Under the pieces are notes generated by a model. That model saw only the letters and a list, made by a program, of their open reading frames with translations. It was not told the DNA's origin and did no database searches. Shown here in pieces: positions 23,201 through 32,262 of a stretch of DNA of 64,000 bases. Position numbers and translations under genes: made by a program. Origin of the DNA: Ctena decussata (taxonomy: Eukaryota > Mollusca > Bivalvia > Lucinida > Lucinidae); NCBI GenBank assembly GCA_963989385.1, contig OZ022501.1, positions 84,738,979 through 84,802,978 on the forward strand, read 5' to 3'. Every line of letters begins with the position of its first letter. Position 1 is the first letter of the stretch.

Positions 23201-26200
23201 CCTCTTGTCGGCTGCTTCAGCAGGACAACCCCGTTCAACAACACAATCGGAACACTTCCAGACTCACCGCACAAAATAAACATCCGAACGTTCCTCTGGA
23301 CCAAGGATAATCCGAACAACTCACAAGAACTGAAGTACACTGATATCTCAAGCATATCAAATTCTCACTTTGACCCTGCACGTCCGACAAAAATTCTGAT
23401 TCATGGCTTTATGAGTAGCAAGGATGACTCCCCGGCAGTCGCCAACTTGTCTGTGGCCCTTCTTGAGAAGGTAAGATATTATTTCAGCAGTCACGAGACA
23501 TCGAAAAAAACGTCGTACAGACGTCGATGCGACGTCAGTACGACGCCATTACGACAGCATGTATACGTTGGGATGTTTGTTCAATATATGAGCCGCGACG
23601 CTAGAAAACCAACAATGTGGTTGTGCGCCCAGCGCAGACTCAGATCAGCCTGGGCATCCGCCCAGTCTGATCAGAATCTTCGCTAAGCGCTTAAAGGGTA
23701 GCTAAGGGACTAAGCCACCTTCATGCGGACAGTATAGATTCTGATCAGACTGGGCGGATGCCCAGGCTGATCTGAGTCTTCGCTGGCCGCACAACCACAT
23801 TGTTGGTTTTCTCGTGTCGCGGCTCATTTCTTCTACTCTGGTTTGTGACTGTCATATAAAATCGCCAGCAATCAAATAAAGAGTAGATAACCACAACTCG
23901 AAAAGTTGACAAAATTTATGACCCGATGATTTGCAACCCTTGTGTATTGATACCTTTACCAAAAAGCCATACCCGCTGGCATTAGCGATGGCATTTGTAC
24001 CTAAAGGAAACTGTTGACGCTCTGTCACAGGGCAGATATTAGATATAACAAGTACATGTTTTTTAACGGTAACGTTAAGAAGTTACATTGAAATTTAGTT
24101 TATCTATGATTTATCATGAATGAATAAATCGAACCAAACGTACATGTATTCATATTTCGAGAAGGAGAAAGTACAGGGGAAAAAATGTACCATTGACATA
24201 TGCCGTAAAAAGCTTTAAATGGAAGCAGTTTCCAAGTTTAGATAAAAATAAACATAAAATAAATAATTCGGAGTGGCTATTGCCAGTCGACTGGCAATAG
24301 CCATTTTACGTTAAAATCGCTATTGACAGTTGACTGGTAATAGTCATTTTACGATGAAATCGCTATTGCCAGTCGACTTGTAATCGCGATTTTAACGAAA
24401 TACTGTCTCAAAGGGCCGTTAAACCCAAAACAAACCCAAAACAATCAATCAATCAAACATCCGATTAAGGTTTTACGGGGTATATTGCCCCGCTCAGCAG
24501 AACTTTTGGTATGTAAAGTTAGGATAGGGGAAATCAGGATTTCTCACAGAAAATCACATGTCTTTCCGCGAGCAGATCCGTTCTTCGAGCAAGGCTCGAA
24601 CCCAAAGCAGTGATAATGATCGTTAGCCCGTTTATCCACTTGCCAAGGAGGCCGGGTATAATTTTAGTATGATTTGCATACCAATCCCATAAACAATTTT
24701 TCGGCCATAAGACAGATGAATCACTTGCGTTTTTTCGGCTCTTTCAATAGCATTCAGTCATGCCGCGCAGATGGAAGGGTGATAATGAAAATTTTTCTGC
24801 ACTGGAATCCCGTTAACGATTGAAAAGAAATCCACTTCCATCGGGATTCAATCCAGACCGCTTTCTTAACGGGCCAGTGCTTAACCCACTGCCTTAAAGA
24901 GGCTCCTCAGTAACACAAGACCATAGTTCCTTAAAGTCTCCATAGTCCTATCTGCGGTAAAACTGCCTAAACGCAAATCATTGTAAAAAGCGGTTCAGCC
25001 TTCAGGTCTGGTAATAAAATGAGGATTGATGTGCAAATATTGAGTCATATAGCTGGCAAAAAGTAAAGAAAATATTTTTTGAAAAATAACAAATAGCTCC
25101 ACAAAATACAATTTCCTGTTCTGGGTTTCCGTCTAGCAATGCTATATTAACTTAGGCGGAATAGTGATTGGGACTCCACACCTGTACATTGTATTTTTAC
25201 CATTTTGTGAAATCGAAAGTAGGTCATTTTAGTTGCCAACTAAAATGACCCAAATAAGTTTTCAAACCCTTTTTATGTGAAACTCAAGGATGTTTTATTT
25301 GTTTAAAGTTGGCTAATCACGTTCATTTTAAATTACGAAACTACAGTGAGAAGCGTGCAGCGATTCCTCATGATAAAATTTTTCATGCTGATAGAGCGAT
25401 GGAGCCTTTAAAGGTAGGTTCCTGTACTTTGGAATGCATCATAATTTTGATGATCTTTCATCCAAATTGTTGGAAAGAACTTATAAAAGGGAATGAATAA
25501 GTTTCACTAAAAAGTGTAAATAAAAAAATATTAGAAAAGTTGTTTTGCAAGGGATTTCCTAACTCTGCTTCGCACACCAGTTAGCGCTATTTTTAGTTCG
25601 CGCCAAAAATAGATAATGTGGTTGACGTCATGCTGCATTGCATTTTGGGATAGTTTTAACCCATCCGCCATGCCAGGACCTCTAGGAGAGCTCACGGCAA
25701 GGGAAAATTGACCTTTGGAGAATGGCATCAGAAATCAGCCACTTATAGACATAATAAACATAGTTATTTTTAGAACTGGAATTCCAACGAAAGATAATAA
25801 ACCAAAAGGGAAAACGACTATTTTCTTCAACATCTGACGAGTTTTTCAGTAGCAACAAATTCAGAAAAATAAGAGAATTCAATACTGCTCAGAAAAAGAC
25901 GAAATTATTTTTTGGAAATAATTGTTATCGCTAGTCCAGGAACCTACTTTTAATATGCAGCTTTAAACTTGATATTGGAATGCCACTTCTTAATCTTTAA
26001 ACTGATCATAATTTAAAAAAGCTGGGGAAATACTAGAAATACCAGCTAACTGGCAATAGCGATTTCACGTATAAATGGCTATTGCCAGTCGACTGGCAAT
26101 AGCGATTTTGACGTGAAACGGCTATTACCAGCCGACTGTCAATAGCGATTTTAACGTAAAATGGCTATTACCAGCCGACTGGCACTAGACCTTTCCTAAA

Positions 26201-29200
26201 TAATTTTGTGCCTTTGCGCCGCGACACGACAAAACCAACAAAGTGGCATGTGCGTCCAGCTAAGGCTCAGATCAGCCTGGGCATCCACTAAATCTGATCG
26301 GAGTCTTCACTGACAACTCTGACCAGACTTGGCTGATGCCCAGGCTGATCTGAGTCTTCGCTAGGCACAAATGCCGCTACGCAGACGAATCTGATAAGAC
26401 TTGGCTGATGACCAGGCTGATGCGAGTCTTCGCTGGGCGCACATGGCACTCAAGTAGGTTTTGTTGTGTCGCAGCTTATATTTTGTAAACCAAACCTTCG
26501 ATGTGGGGTGGGTAATCACAGGGTATTATCGATTCCGCTAATTTTCGCTTCCTGCAGAGACTGTACATCATATTTGGCTTCTGCCGAGACTGTCCGCGAA
26601 CTCTGGCTTCCTGCCGAGACTTCTATACATGATAAATGGCTTCCTGCAGAGACTGTCTGTGTGACTCTGCTTCCTGCCGAGGCTCTCGGCAGGAAGCAGA
26701 GTCACGCGGACAGTCTCGGCAGGAAGCCATTTTCCGAGGACAGTAGTCTCTGCAGGAAGCCAGAGTTCGTGGACAGTCTCGGCGGAAGCCAAATATGACG
26801 AACAGTCTCTGCAGGAAGCGAAAATTAGCGGAATCGATTATACCCTGTGTTCCTGTTGCCAGATCATTTCAATTGCGTCTAAGGCTAGCAATGGTTCTCT
26901 TTTGATTTTTTCTATTGATGTCTTGTGTGGTTTGTGTCTTTTATTTCTATTATAATATTTATTATTATCATTATTTTTATTATTATTTCCCCTCTGGATA
27001 TCTTCATCTATTTGTAGTTTGACTATAATATCATCGGCGTTGACTGGTCGGCAGGTTCGAAACAATTTTACCCGAAAGCCGTTGCAAACACCAGAGTAGT
27101 GGGGGCCACCATCGCCAATCTTGTCAATACTCTAAAAGACAAATTTGGCTTGAAACTGCGAGACTTACATGTGATTGGTCACAGCCTTGGAGCCCATGCT
27201 TCGGGTTATATTGGGCGGAGAGTTCCTGGTATTGCAAGAGTTACTGGTAAGCCACGAGGTTTAATTTGTACAGAAGACTATCAATAACAGGAGTCTAAGT
27301 TTCATAGTTCCAAGATTGTTCCAGTTATTCATCTTTTATCTATTATTAAAGCCTAATGGTCTCTTCTACCTTGCAGTTTAAGCTCGTCCATTTCCAGTAT
27401 AAGAGGTTCTGGATCGATTTGAATGATATGGTTTTCATCAAAATTATCTAGATTCGATGCAAAAAGTCTAGGCCCGGATCCTAACCCGCAACACGCGGTT
27501 TCTGATCTGAGTCTGCACAGCTTGCAAAGGTCTTTTTGTGGGATGTTACTCATTAATTGGTTAACTGTATGTGTACATATATCTGTTAGACAACATTCTA
27601 TATGTTCATGCATATTCCCTCTTGTTAAAAAAAGCATTGACGGAACCGTAAGCGAACACGACAAAATCTGAATGACTGTAGTGGGAAGAAAAAGATGGAA
27701 AAAACACCAAAAAAAAAACAGATTTATTGATATATTATTTAGTGCAATATATCTGGAAAATAGTTGCATTCAGAAATAACTTGTAACTTTTTACAGGATT
27801 AGATCCCGCTGGTCCTATGTTCACTGGTACCCACCCTGACGTTCGTCTTGACGCCACTGATGCCATATTCGTTGACGCTATCCACTCAGATGCAGGTCCT
27901 TTAAGTGATGCAGGCAAGTATATTGCAATTAGAGTTCTTAGTGTTTGCACCAATATTTGAGCCGCGACACGAGAAAACCAACAATGTGGTTGTGCGCCCA
28001 GCACAGACTCAGATCAGCCTGGGCATCCACCCAGGCTGATCAGACTCTTTGCCAAGCGCTTAAAGGGTAGCTAAGGGTCCAAGCTACCTTCATGCGGACA
28101 GCGAAGACTCTGATCAGTCTGCGCTGGGCGCACAACCACATTGTTGGTTTTCTCACGTCGTGGCTCATTTAGATTCTGGTGTATCTTTTAATTGTATACT
28201 CTTACATAGCATGTACGGTGCTGACCGGTATCATTGCGCACGTTGCACATTAGATAGGTTATTAGTTTGCAATATATTACAGAGTTGATTGTGAATTGCT
28301 TTAACCTTAACAATTTTAAGATCAAAAGCAATCAACGAATTTTAATAATTGTAAGATTATTACTAGTTGCTACCGAGACAAGATAATTTGGCTATAGTTA
28401 CACATTTTTCCTCCGAAAATATGACGTAGTGTGTGGGAGCGTTCTATCTCACTACTAACAATGTTTGATGTGGACATCTGAGATGAATATGTATTAGGCA
28501 GAGTCACTGCAGATCACCGTAGTGAAGGGTTTGCAGATATAGCTTCTCGGAAAGTTAAAAAACAAATGAGCCGCGACACGACAAAACCAACAATGTGGTT
28601 GTGCGCCCAGCGCAGACTCATATCAACCTGGGCTTCCGCCCAGTCTGATCAGAGTCTTCGCTGTCCGCATGTAGGTAGCCTTGAAGCCCTTAGCGAAGAA
28701 TCTGATCAAACTTGTCGGATGCCCAGGCTGATCTGAGTCTGCGCTGGGCGCACAACCACATTGTTGGTTTTGTCGTGTCGCGGTTCAAATCTTCTCCACA
28801 GCAAAAAAAGAAAAATGGCGAGAATGGAATCGGAAGTGACATACTCTTTGATCTCCAGGGGCCGTATTCATAAAGCCACTTAAGTCGTTGCTATGCGGTT
28901 GCTAAGGCTAAATTTCTATGTTGGAGATTCCCTACAACTATGAAATTTGGTCTGGAGGAACAGTCGTTGTAAGACTGTTCCTCCAGAGCAAATTTCATAT
29001 TTGTAGGGAATTTCCTTCAAAGAAATTTAGCCTTAGCAACAGCATAGCAACCACTTAAGTCGTTTTATGAATACGGCCCCAGTTCATGTTCTTAATGCGC
29101 AATGTAAGCGGGCGCGCAATGTTACCGGACTCAACTGTATATTTACATGGACTTTTTACCTTCGATTAAGACCCCTCTTGTTTATTATTTTTTCTCTGCT

Positions 29201-31994
29201 GTCTTGTACTTTTATTCGAACTTAACCGTCTTGAAGTTATAACACATTTTCGAAAATATGACTTGATATACATGTACATCTAAGAGTGGCATTGCTACAG
29301 GTACATGTACCTTACAGTGACTTTCTAGGAAGCTATAGACACTATGATACATGTAAGGGGCGTGGAAGCTGCCACGAAATTATATGCCTCATAATGTTGT
29401 ACATGTATTTAGTTGAATTTAAACGTTTAGCCCGGACAATGCAGTAAAGTATGAGTTTATTTAAAGTAAGTTCTAGTATCTAGGACGTTGACATAAAGTA
29501 ATCTGTTAACAGTGCTTAATTCCGACTGCAGCAAAATATCATACGTGCAGGAGCTCGGCCGAAATTAAGCTATGTCACCATGGGTCCCTAAGAAGGGACA
29601 GGAGAAAACAACAAAAGGACTCACCTCCTAGCCGCTTTCTGTCCGAAGGTTGAAGACGCCATTGTGCTGGTGATTGGAACTGCTTTTCATAGGGTCACAA
29701 CGTGAAGACATATTATACACAACGTGTCCTACGGCTGAATGTATAAATGAAAAAGTGCTGTGAGTTAGTGACTCAGCGACCAGCAAGACTCAAGCCATTA
29801 TTTTCGTTCGTACAGTTTAGATAGTACCATTTTTGCACCTATAGATTTCTGTTTATCCATACATGAAGTTCGTAAAAAGCAAAGACTCTGACAAGACTGT
29901 CTGAGCATTACCGTACCCTAAATGCCCTCCTTGTCTGTACGCTGTCTATACAGTCACCCATTTGTCATTTCAGGATTTGGTACAATGCAGCCTATGGCTG
30001 ACGCAGATTTCTATCCCAACGGGGGAACATATCAACCCGGGTGTCCTCCACCTGTGAAAAGTACACTGGAAGAGATTGTAACACTCCGATTTGCTGGTAA
30101 AACGAGCGATTTTTCACTTTTGCCATTTTTCAATATTTTTTTTCTTAATGACTCATAATAAATTTTATTTATATTAAAGTATTTGCCTTTTATACAAGAA
30201 TAATCGCGCTGTGGGTGGGGTATCTTCGCGTGTAAATCAACTTCTTATACTGAACAGTATAATTCCTTCCAGTGATTACCTGTTCGTGAACGCATTGACA
30301 ATGCATTATCATTGGTGTTGATGACAAAATTCATTCACCTTCACACAGACAGTAAGAAATGAATTGTAAAATATGCAGGTATATACAATTAGTTCCTTTT
30401 GTTTCAGCCGCTTTTGATTCGGTGTCCTGCAGCCACGATCGCGCCATCTGGTATTTCATCGAGTCAGTTAAGGTCAACAACTGTCATTTCCCAGCAGTTC
30501 CTTGTACTTCCTGGAGTCAGTTTAAGGGAGGCCACTGCTCCTGTCGAACTCCTCCGTGTACAGAGATGGGCATCAATTCAATAGCATCCAAACCAAATGG
30601 AACGTTCTATCTTGCCACATTACCAAAAATGCCATTTTGCAGTACGTATCTTATAAAATAAATCCAGGCTTGTCAAAGACAAGGTCCATTCGATTTTTTT
30701 AAGATTGTGTTCTTTATGTCTCGCTTGCGCCCTTCTACGAGAAGAATATGCGTAGAACAAACAGACGTTCTGTTAGCGTTAGCAGTATAGAAAAGCACAT
30801 ACCTGCATACTGAAGCTTGACAGCGTTTTGGAAAAACACTGTGGCATTCTCTTCTAGTATATGTACATCAGTATACATGTATATTAAACTGTCCATTGAT
30901 TTGTTATTTTTTACCCCAGTACACGAATCTCTTCACTTACCCCAGTATATGCATCTCTTCTCTGTTGGGAAGCATTTGCTTTTAGAGAGCAAATTATTTT
31001 CTTTCCAAGTAACCTATTTGTGCAAAAGAAGACAAGTACACTATTTATTTCTTCTACGTTTTATATTTTTCTCATTTGGCTGTCAATACAGTTTTTTTAT
31101 GGATTATATATATACGCTACCTTTTCGTAGTCAAATGGGCCGACCCAAGCGATAGCATGTCCGTTTTATTTACCTATTTATGCTTAGTGTGCAGGAAATT
31201 GAACTAAACCCGACACCCCTTAATTGACAATGGATTCGTCCAATTTATAAGAACAGAAGAGCGCAGATTCAGATCAGCCTGGGCATCCGCCCAGTCTTAT
31301 CAGACTCTTCGCTAAGCGCATAGAGGGTAGCCAAGGGTCTAAGCGCTGAGCGCTTAGAGGGTAACTAAGGGTCATTCGGAGAGCGAAGACTCTGATCAGA
31401 CTGGGCGGATGCCTAGGCTGATCTGAGTCTGCGATGGGCGCACAACCACATTGTTGGTTTTATCGTTTTGAGGCTCAATTATATTTTTGAAAGAGCTTCT
31501 GAACGTAAAATTTTAATTGTTACAAGACGGATCTAGATATTTGGGACTGTTCTGGAAGAGAAAACCCTTTCTAACAACCAACTCACACAAAACTGATTAA
31601 CAAATTTGGGATACTTTGGAGAAAGACCTCCCCGTCTTATAACCGAGAAAAATACGGTGTGTGATCTGATTTCACGGAAATATAACATTTGAACCTTTTT
31701 AAACAATTGATCAGAGTTCCAGATAAGAAGGGGTAACAGGGATATTTCAAAGACAATTTTTTCTTATTTCTGAATGTAAACATATATTGTAACCTCTCAT
31801 TAGAACCGTTTCGGCGAGACGGTTCTGATGAGGGGCCACAACATGTTTTTTGTGGGGAAAAAATAAGGAAAATTATCCTCAAATCATCCCTGTTACCCCT
31901 TCTTATTTGGAGCACTGTTGTTTTTTAATATCTGTTTTGGAATATTTTATTCATTTTTTTTCTTTCTGTTACAGATACTGGTCAGCCATTTTAA
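17208..31994 (+). CDS. Pancreatic-lipase-family protein, complete gene (lipase 2)
   Basis: Seven coding exons (17208-17262, 23163-23470, 27018-27246, 27797-27913, 29974-30096, 30408-30641, 31975-31994) join without a frame break into 361 residues. Residues 1-25 form a hydrophobic leader, so the product is probably secreted. [10 protein letters not shown] opens the mature lipase fold. The inferred triad is Ser177 (GHSLGAH), Asp200 (LDPAGP) and His287 (SCSH); the spacings of 23 and 87 closely match pancreatic lipase. The lid cysteines are 24 residues apart. The protein ends at the catalytic domain with no PLAT domain, as in many invertebrate family members. The expected reaction is ester hydrolysis of acylglycerols or phospholipids; substrate is undetermined. 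Exon 1 is the least certain part. Intron 1 hosts a LINE insertion. Confidence 0.88.
17350..17445 (+). repeat. G-rich/GT-rich low-complexity tract
   Basis: An uninterrupted run of about 14 G is followed by GGGGGG, GGGGG and GTGTGGG blocks. The + strand satisfies a G-quadruplex pattern. It is in intron 1 of lipase 2, so the G-rich strand is the transcript strand. Confidence 0.75.
17601..17812 (+). repeat. 10-bp minisatellite, about 21 units
   Basis: Units of TACC(T/G)TG(T/C)G(C/A/G) run in strict 10-bp register without indels. Many alternate as a 20-bp pair (TACCTTGCGA, TACCGTGTGC). Because 10 is not a multiple of 3, all three + frames read the same Cys/Tyr/Leu-rich peptide. The three overlapping open frames of 112-123 codons here are therefore artefacts. 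Confidence 0.9.
18060..18160 (-). repeat. Possible tRNA-derived SINE fragment
   Basis: The - strand reads GGCGCCGTAATCGAGTGGTT, like a tRNA A-box head. No clear B box follows. Confidence 0.35.
18604..18671. repeat. AATATGTTGTGATA palindrome, copy 1
   Basis: The left arm ATATGTTGTGATAACTCAA and the right arm ATGAGATATCACAACATAT flank a centre with CGGCGAGGCGATTC. Related copies are at 18683-18750, 31780-31848 and 48829-48899. Confidence 0.75.
18683..18750. repeat. AATATGTTGTGATA palindrome, copy 2
   Basis: This direct duplicate of copy 1 begins 12 bp after it ends; the pair looks like a local tandem duplication of the hairpin. Confidence 0.75.
18943..20960 (+). mobile_element. 5'-truncated non-LTR retrotransposon (LINE) in lipase 2 intron 1
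   Basis: Frame and homology begin abruptly near 18943 (TCTTTGGCTAAGGGT), inside the N-terminal part of the reverse transcriptase, so the endonuclease and any ORF1 are missing. A 3' UTR of about 250 bp follows the stop and ends in an ATT-rich microsatellite (20920-20955), a common LINE tail. The long intact frame suggests a fairly recent insertion. I could not identify a target-site duplication. Confidence 0.8.
18949..20667 (+). CDS. Reverse transcriptase, C-terminal 572 residues of LINE ORF2
   Basis: The frame has no internal stop. RT motifs seen in order: NYRPISLLN (about 32-40), [10 protein letters not shown] (64-73), catalytic block A with [12 protein letters not shown] (about 99-110), [14 protein letters not shown] (about 157-170) and the catalytic FADDTSLYI (about 185-193), then KHLGV (about 262-266). 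A C-terminal zinc-binding-like block [16 protein letters not shown] ends the protein, as in CR1/jockey-group elements. The first ATG is only the first Met after truncation, not the element's natural start. The protein alone cannot be autonomous without its endonuclease. It is an inserted transposon, not a host gene. Confidence 0.9.
   Translation: MAKGKVPNLWKQANVTPIYKKDDPSDPSNYRPISLLNTLGKVLEKLVHKHIFNFFRDHHIITSLQSGFIPGDSTINQLTDIYNTFCKALDEGKEVRAIFCDISKAFDRVWHKGLLFKLHSVGVCGSLLSWFTDYLDSRKQRVVLPGVTSNWTSLKSGVPQGSILGPLLFLLYINDIVENINLSIRLFADDTSLYIIVDDPVDAAFQLNSDIEKVHEWATKWLVTFNPAKSESITFSRKRNKPFHPPIVMDQKQINEVNSHKHLGVFLSNDCTWHEHMEYIKSKAWKRINVMRKLKFILDRRSLQTIYLTFIRPLLEYADVVWDNCTLYESNELEKIQNEAARIVTGATKLVSINSLLSETGWETLASRRKKHKLQLFFKMQNGLSPEYLSSLVPLTVGDTLTYRLRNITNLHTIRTHSQLYYKSFIPSVIREWNELPLETRDLTSIFAFKRKLNANVNVPPKYFYIGKRLGQIYHARLRTNCSSLNHHLFSKNIVDSPLCICGSVEDTHHYLFSCNRFTNLRIELFEKIAPICTPTLGALLFGNRELSVDENKQIFLAVQAFLVKSKRFQIN
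21671..21750. repeat. AACGTT palindrome, relative of family C
   Basis: It begins CAGCAGGTGCACAGTGCC, like family C, but its inner repeats are TTGAATCAACGTTGAT instead of GACGTC units. Confidence 0.55.
22077..22314 (+). mobile_element. 238-bp hairpin MITE, family A
   Basis: This copy has the standard 238 bp, although its first stem positions read CCTGGATACGAG. It is in intron 1 of lipase 2, about 210 bp before an inverted second copy. Confidence 0.9.
22526..22772 (-). mobile_element. 238-bp-class hairpin MITE, family A
   Basis: 247 bp. A small loop expansion (GGGTACATTTTGTAGC) explains the extra length. Opposite orientation to the neighbour at 22077. Confidence 0.9.
23163..23470 (+). CDS. 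Lipase 2 exon 2
   Basis: The acceptor is ctttcag and the donor GAGAAG|gtaaga; it ends in phase 0. It encodes [10 protein letters not shown] and later [12 protein letters not shown], the conserved strand and oxyanion-side HGF motif of the family. Confidence 0.9.
23485..23572. repeat. GACGTC palindrome, family C (decayed)
   Basis: It starts 14 bp after the exon 2 donor of lipase 2. The right arm is degraded (GACGCCATTACGACAGCAT). Confidence 0.6.
23589..23826 (-). mobile_element. 238-bp hairpin MITE, family A
   Basis: Full-length copy at the start of lipase 2 intron 2. A reading frame running on from exon 2 continues into it, so read-through would append a spurious repeat-derived tail. Confidence 0.9.
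24271..24398. repeat. GCCAGTCGACTGGC repeat cluster 1
   Basis: CTATTGCCAGTCGACTGGCAATAG palindromic units (shortened here to the central GCCAGTCGACTGGC) are separated by CATTTTACG-type spacers, about three units in all. A second cluster is at 26041-26192 in the same intron. Confidence 0.75.
24590..24662 (-). repeat. tRNA-like SINE fragment
   Basis: The - strand has CCGGCCTCCTTGGCAAGTGG (A-box-like) and GGGTTCGAGCC (B-box-like) about 50 bp apart. Confidence 0.4.
24838..24902 (-). repeat. tRNA-like SINE fragment
   Basis: The - strand carries GGCAGTGGGTTAAGCACTGG and GGATTGAATCCC, a plausible but imperfect A/B-box pair. Confidence 0.35.
24898..25412. mobile_element. Copy of the AAAGGCCCCATTGCTCTA element
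   Basis: It shares GATGTGCAAATATTGAGTCA and GTTGCCAACTAAAATGACCC with the element at 8504. It ends with GATAGAGCGATGGAGCCTTT, the inverted terminus. Confidence 0.6.
25411..25951. mobile_element. 541-bp element with AAGGTAGGTTCCTG inverted ends
   Basis: The left end AAGGTAGGTTCCTG and the right end CAGGAACCTACTTT are inverted copies. No transposase is visible. It abuts the previous element and lies in lipase 2 intron 2. Confidence 0.6.
26041..26192. repeat. GCCAGTCGACTGGC repeat cluster 2
   Basis: About four imperfect units with variants GCCAGCCGACTGKC alternate with CGATTTTAACGT spacers. Confidence 0.75.
26215..26478. mobile_element. Hairpin MITE, family A (diverged, rearranged)
   Basis: The ends are recognisable (GCCGCGACACGACAAAACC; right end GTTGTGTCGCAGCTTA), but the interior has an extra arm segment and lacks the usual loop. 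Confidence 0.7.
26517..26849. repeat. 333-bp palindrome built from GCTTCCTGC(A/C)GAGACTG units
   Basis: The left end CACAGGGTAT-ATCGATTCC and the right end GGAATCGAT-ATACCCTGTG are inverted copies. The centre is TTCCTGCCGAG-GCT-CTCGGCAGGAA at about 26687. Each arm contains four to five direct GCTTCCTGC-type subrepeats. Open frames on both strands read the same peptide because of the symmetry and are not genes. Confidence 0.9.
27018..27246 (+). CDS. Lipase 2 exon 3 with catalytic serine
   Basis: The acceptor is ttgtag and the donor ACTG|gtaagc. It encodes [12 protein letters not shown] and [11 protein letters not shown] with nucleophile Ser177. It is homologous to lipase 1 exon 234-465, with the same entering and leaving phases. 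Confidence 0.93.
27797..27913 (+). CDS. Lipase 2 exon 4 with catalytic aspartate
   Basis: This 117-nt exon encodes GLDPAGPMF (Asp200) and FVDAIHSD. Its 5' splice site is GC (GATGCAG|gcaagt). No GT site nearby keeps the phase needed by the next exon. Confidence 0.92.
27958..28167 (-). mobile_element. Hairpin MITE, family A, with arm deletion
   Basis: 210 bp: about 28 bp of the right arm are missing, so the stem is shorter. It starts 44 bp after the GC splice donor of exon 4. Confidence 0.88.
28567..28787 (+). mobile_element. Hairpin MITE, family A, loop-deleted
   Basis: 221 bp. The loop lacks the TAGACCCTTAGCTACCC segment. Confidence 0.88.
28858..29080. mobile_element. Foldback MITE, family B
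   Basis: It has complete ends GGGGCCGTATTCATAAA and TTTATGAATACGGCCCC (first base of one arm varies). The central hairpin is CTGGAGGAACAGTCGTTGTA plus the complementary GACTGTTCCTCCAG. Intron 4 of lipase 2. Confidence 0.88.
29974..30096 (+). CDS. Lipase 2 exon 5, lid start
   Basis: 123 nt, acceptor atttcag, donor GCTG|gtaaaa. It encodes [18 protein letters not shown] and [10 protein letters not shown], the first lid cysteine. Confidence 0.92.
30408..30641 (+). CDS. Lipase 2 exon 6 with catalytic histidine
   Basis: The acceptor is tgtttcag and the donor TGCA|gtacgt. It encodes [17 protein letters not shown] (His287 and closing lid Cys), then a Cys-rich stretch ([11 protein letters not shown]) and NGTFYLAT, a possible N-glycosylation site. 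Confidence 0.92.
31250..31477 (-). mobile_element. Hairpin MITE, family A, 5' end eroded
   Basis: The left TGAGCCGCGA end is lost (sequence starts near AGAGCGCAGATTCAG). A GCGCTTAGAGGGTA segment of the loop is duplicated. Confidence 0.8.
31780..31848. repeat. ATATGTTGTGA-type palindrome (variant)
   Basis: The arms CTCATTAGAACCGTTTCGGC and CGAGACGGTTCTGATGAG are a variant of the 18604 family; half copies are near 50390-50500. Confidence 0.6.
31975..31994 (+). CDS. Lipase 2 terminal micro-exon
   Basis: After acceptor tgttacag, 20 nt complete the frame as NTGQPF and TAA (31992-31994). The phase matches donor 30641. Exon 6 would otherwise read on to a TAA at 30659-30661; the strong GT and AG sites favour splicing. 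Confidence 0.65.
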
Positions 31995-32154
31995 TATTCC
32001 ATGTCTCTGATAATTTTGTTATTTTGTCATTAATTTGTTTTGTTAAGACTTGTACAAAGATTTGTTGTGTTTCTTTAAGAGTATCCCCTCTGTGTTCTTT
32101 GAAGAACATAAATAACGCTACATGACGCGCTATAACGTGTGGTCAGAGAGCGCT

Positions 32155-32262
32155 CCCAGCAGGTACATAACGTCGAAAAGACGTCGTACTGACGTCGATG
32201 CGACGTGATGACGTCGCATCGACGTCAGCACGACGTCATTTCGACGTCATGTGCCCACTGGG
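32155..32262. repeat. GACGTC palindrome, family C
   Basis: Well-preserved copy, CCCAGCAGGTACATAACGTC to GACGTCATGTGCCCACTGGG, about 160 bp after the lipase 2 stop. The arms carry five or more GACGTC cores. Confidence 0.85.

Noticed and set aside
23589..23826. Short ORFs with [32 protein letters not shown] peptides at many sites, as a possible gene family
   Set aside because: They coincide exactly with family A hairpin copies and occur in either orientation; the similarity is that of the DNA repeat.
26466..26798. ORFs on both strands with LPAETV repeats, resembling sortase LPxTG-like repeats
   Set aside because: Both arise from the 333-bp palindrome; no eukaryotic context supports coding.
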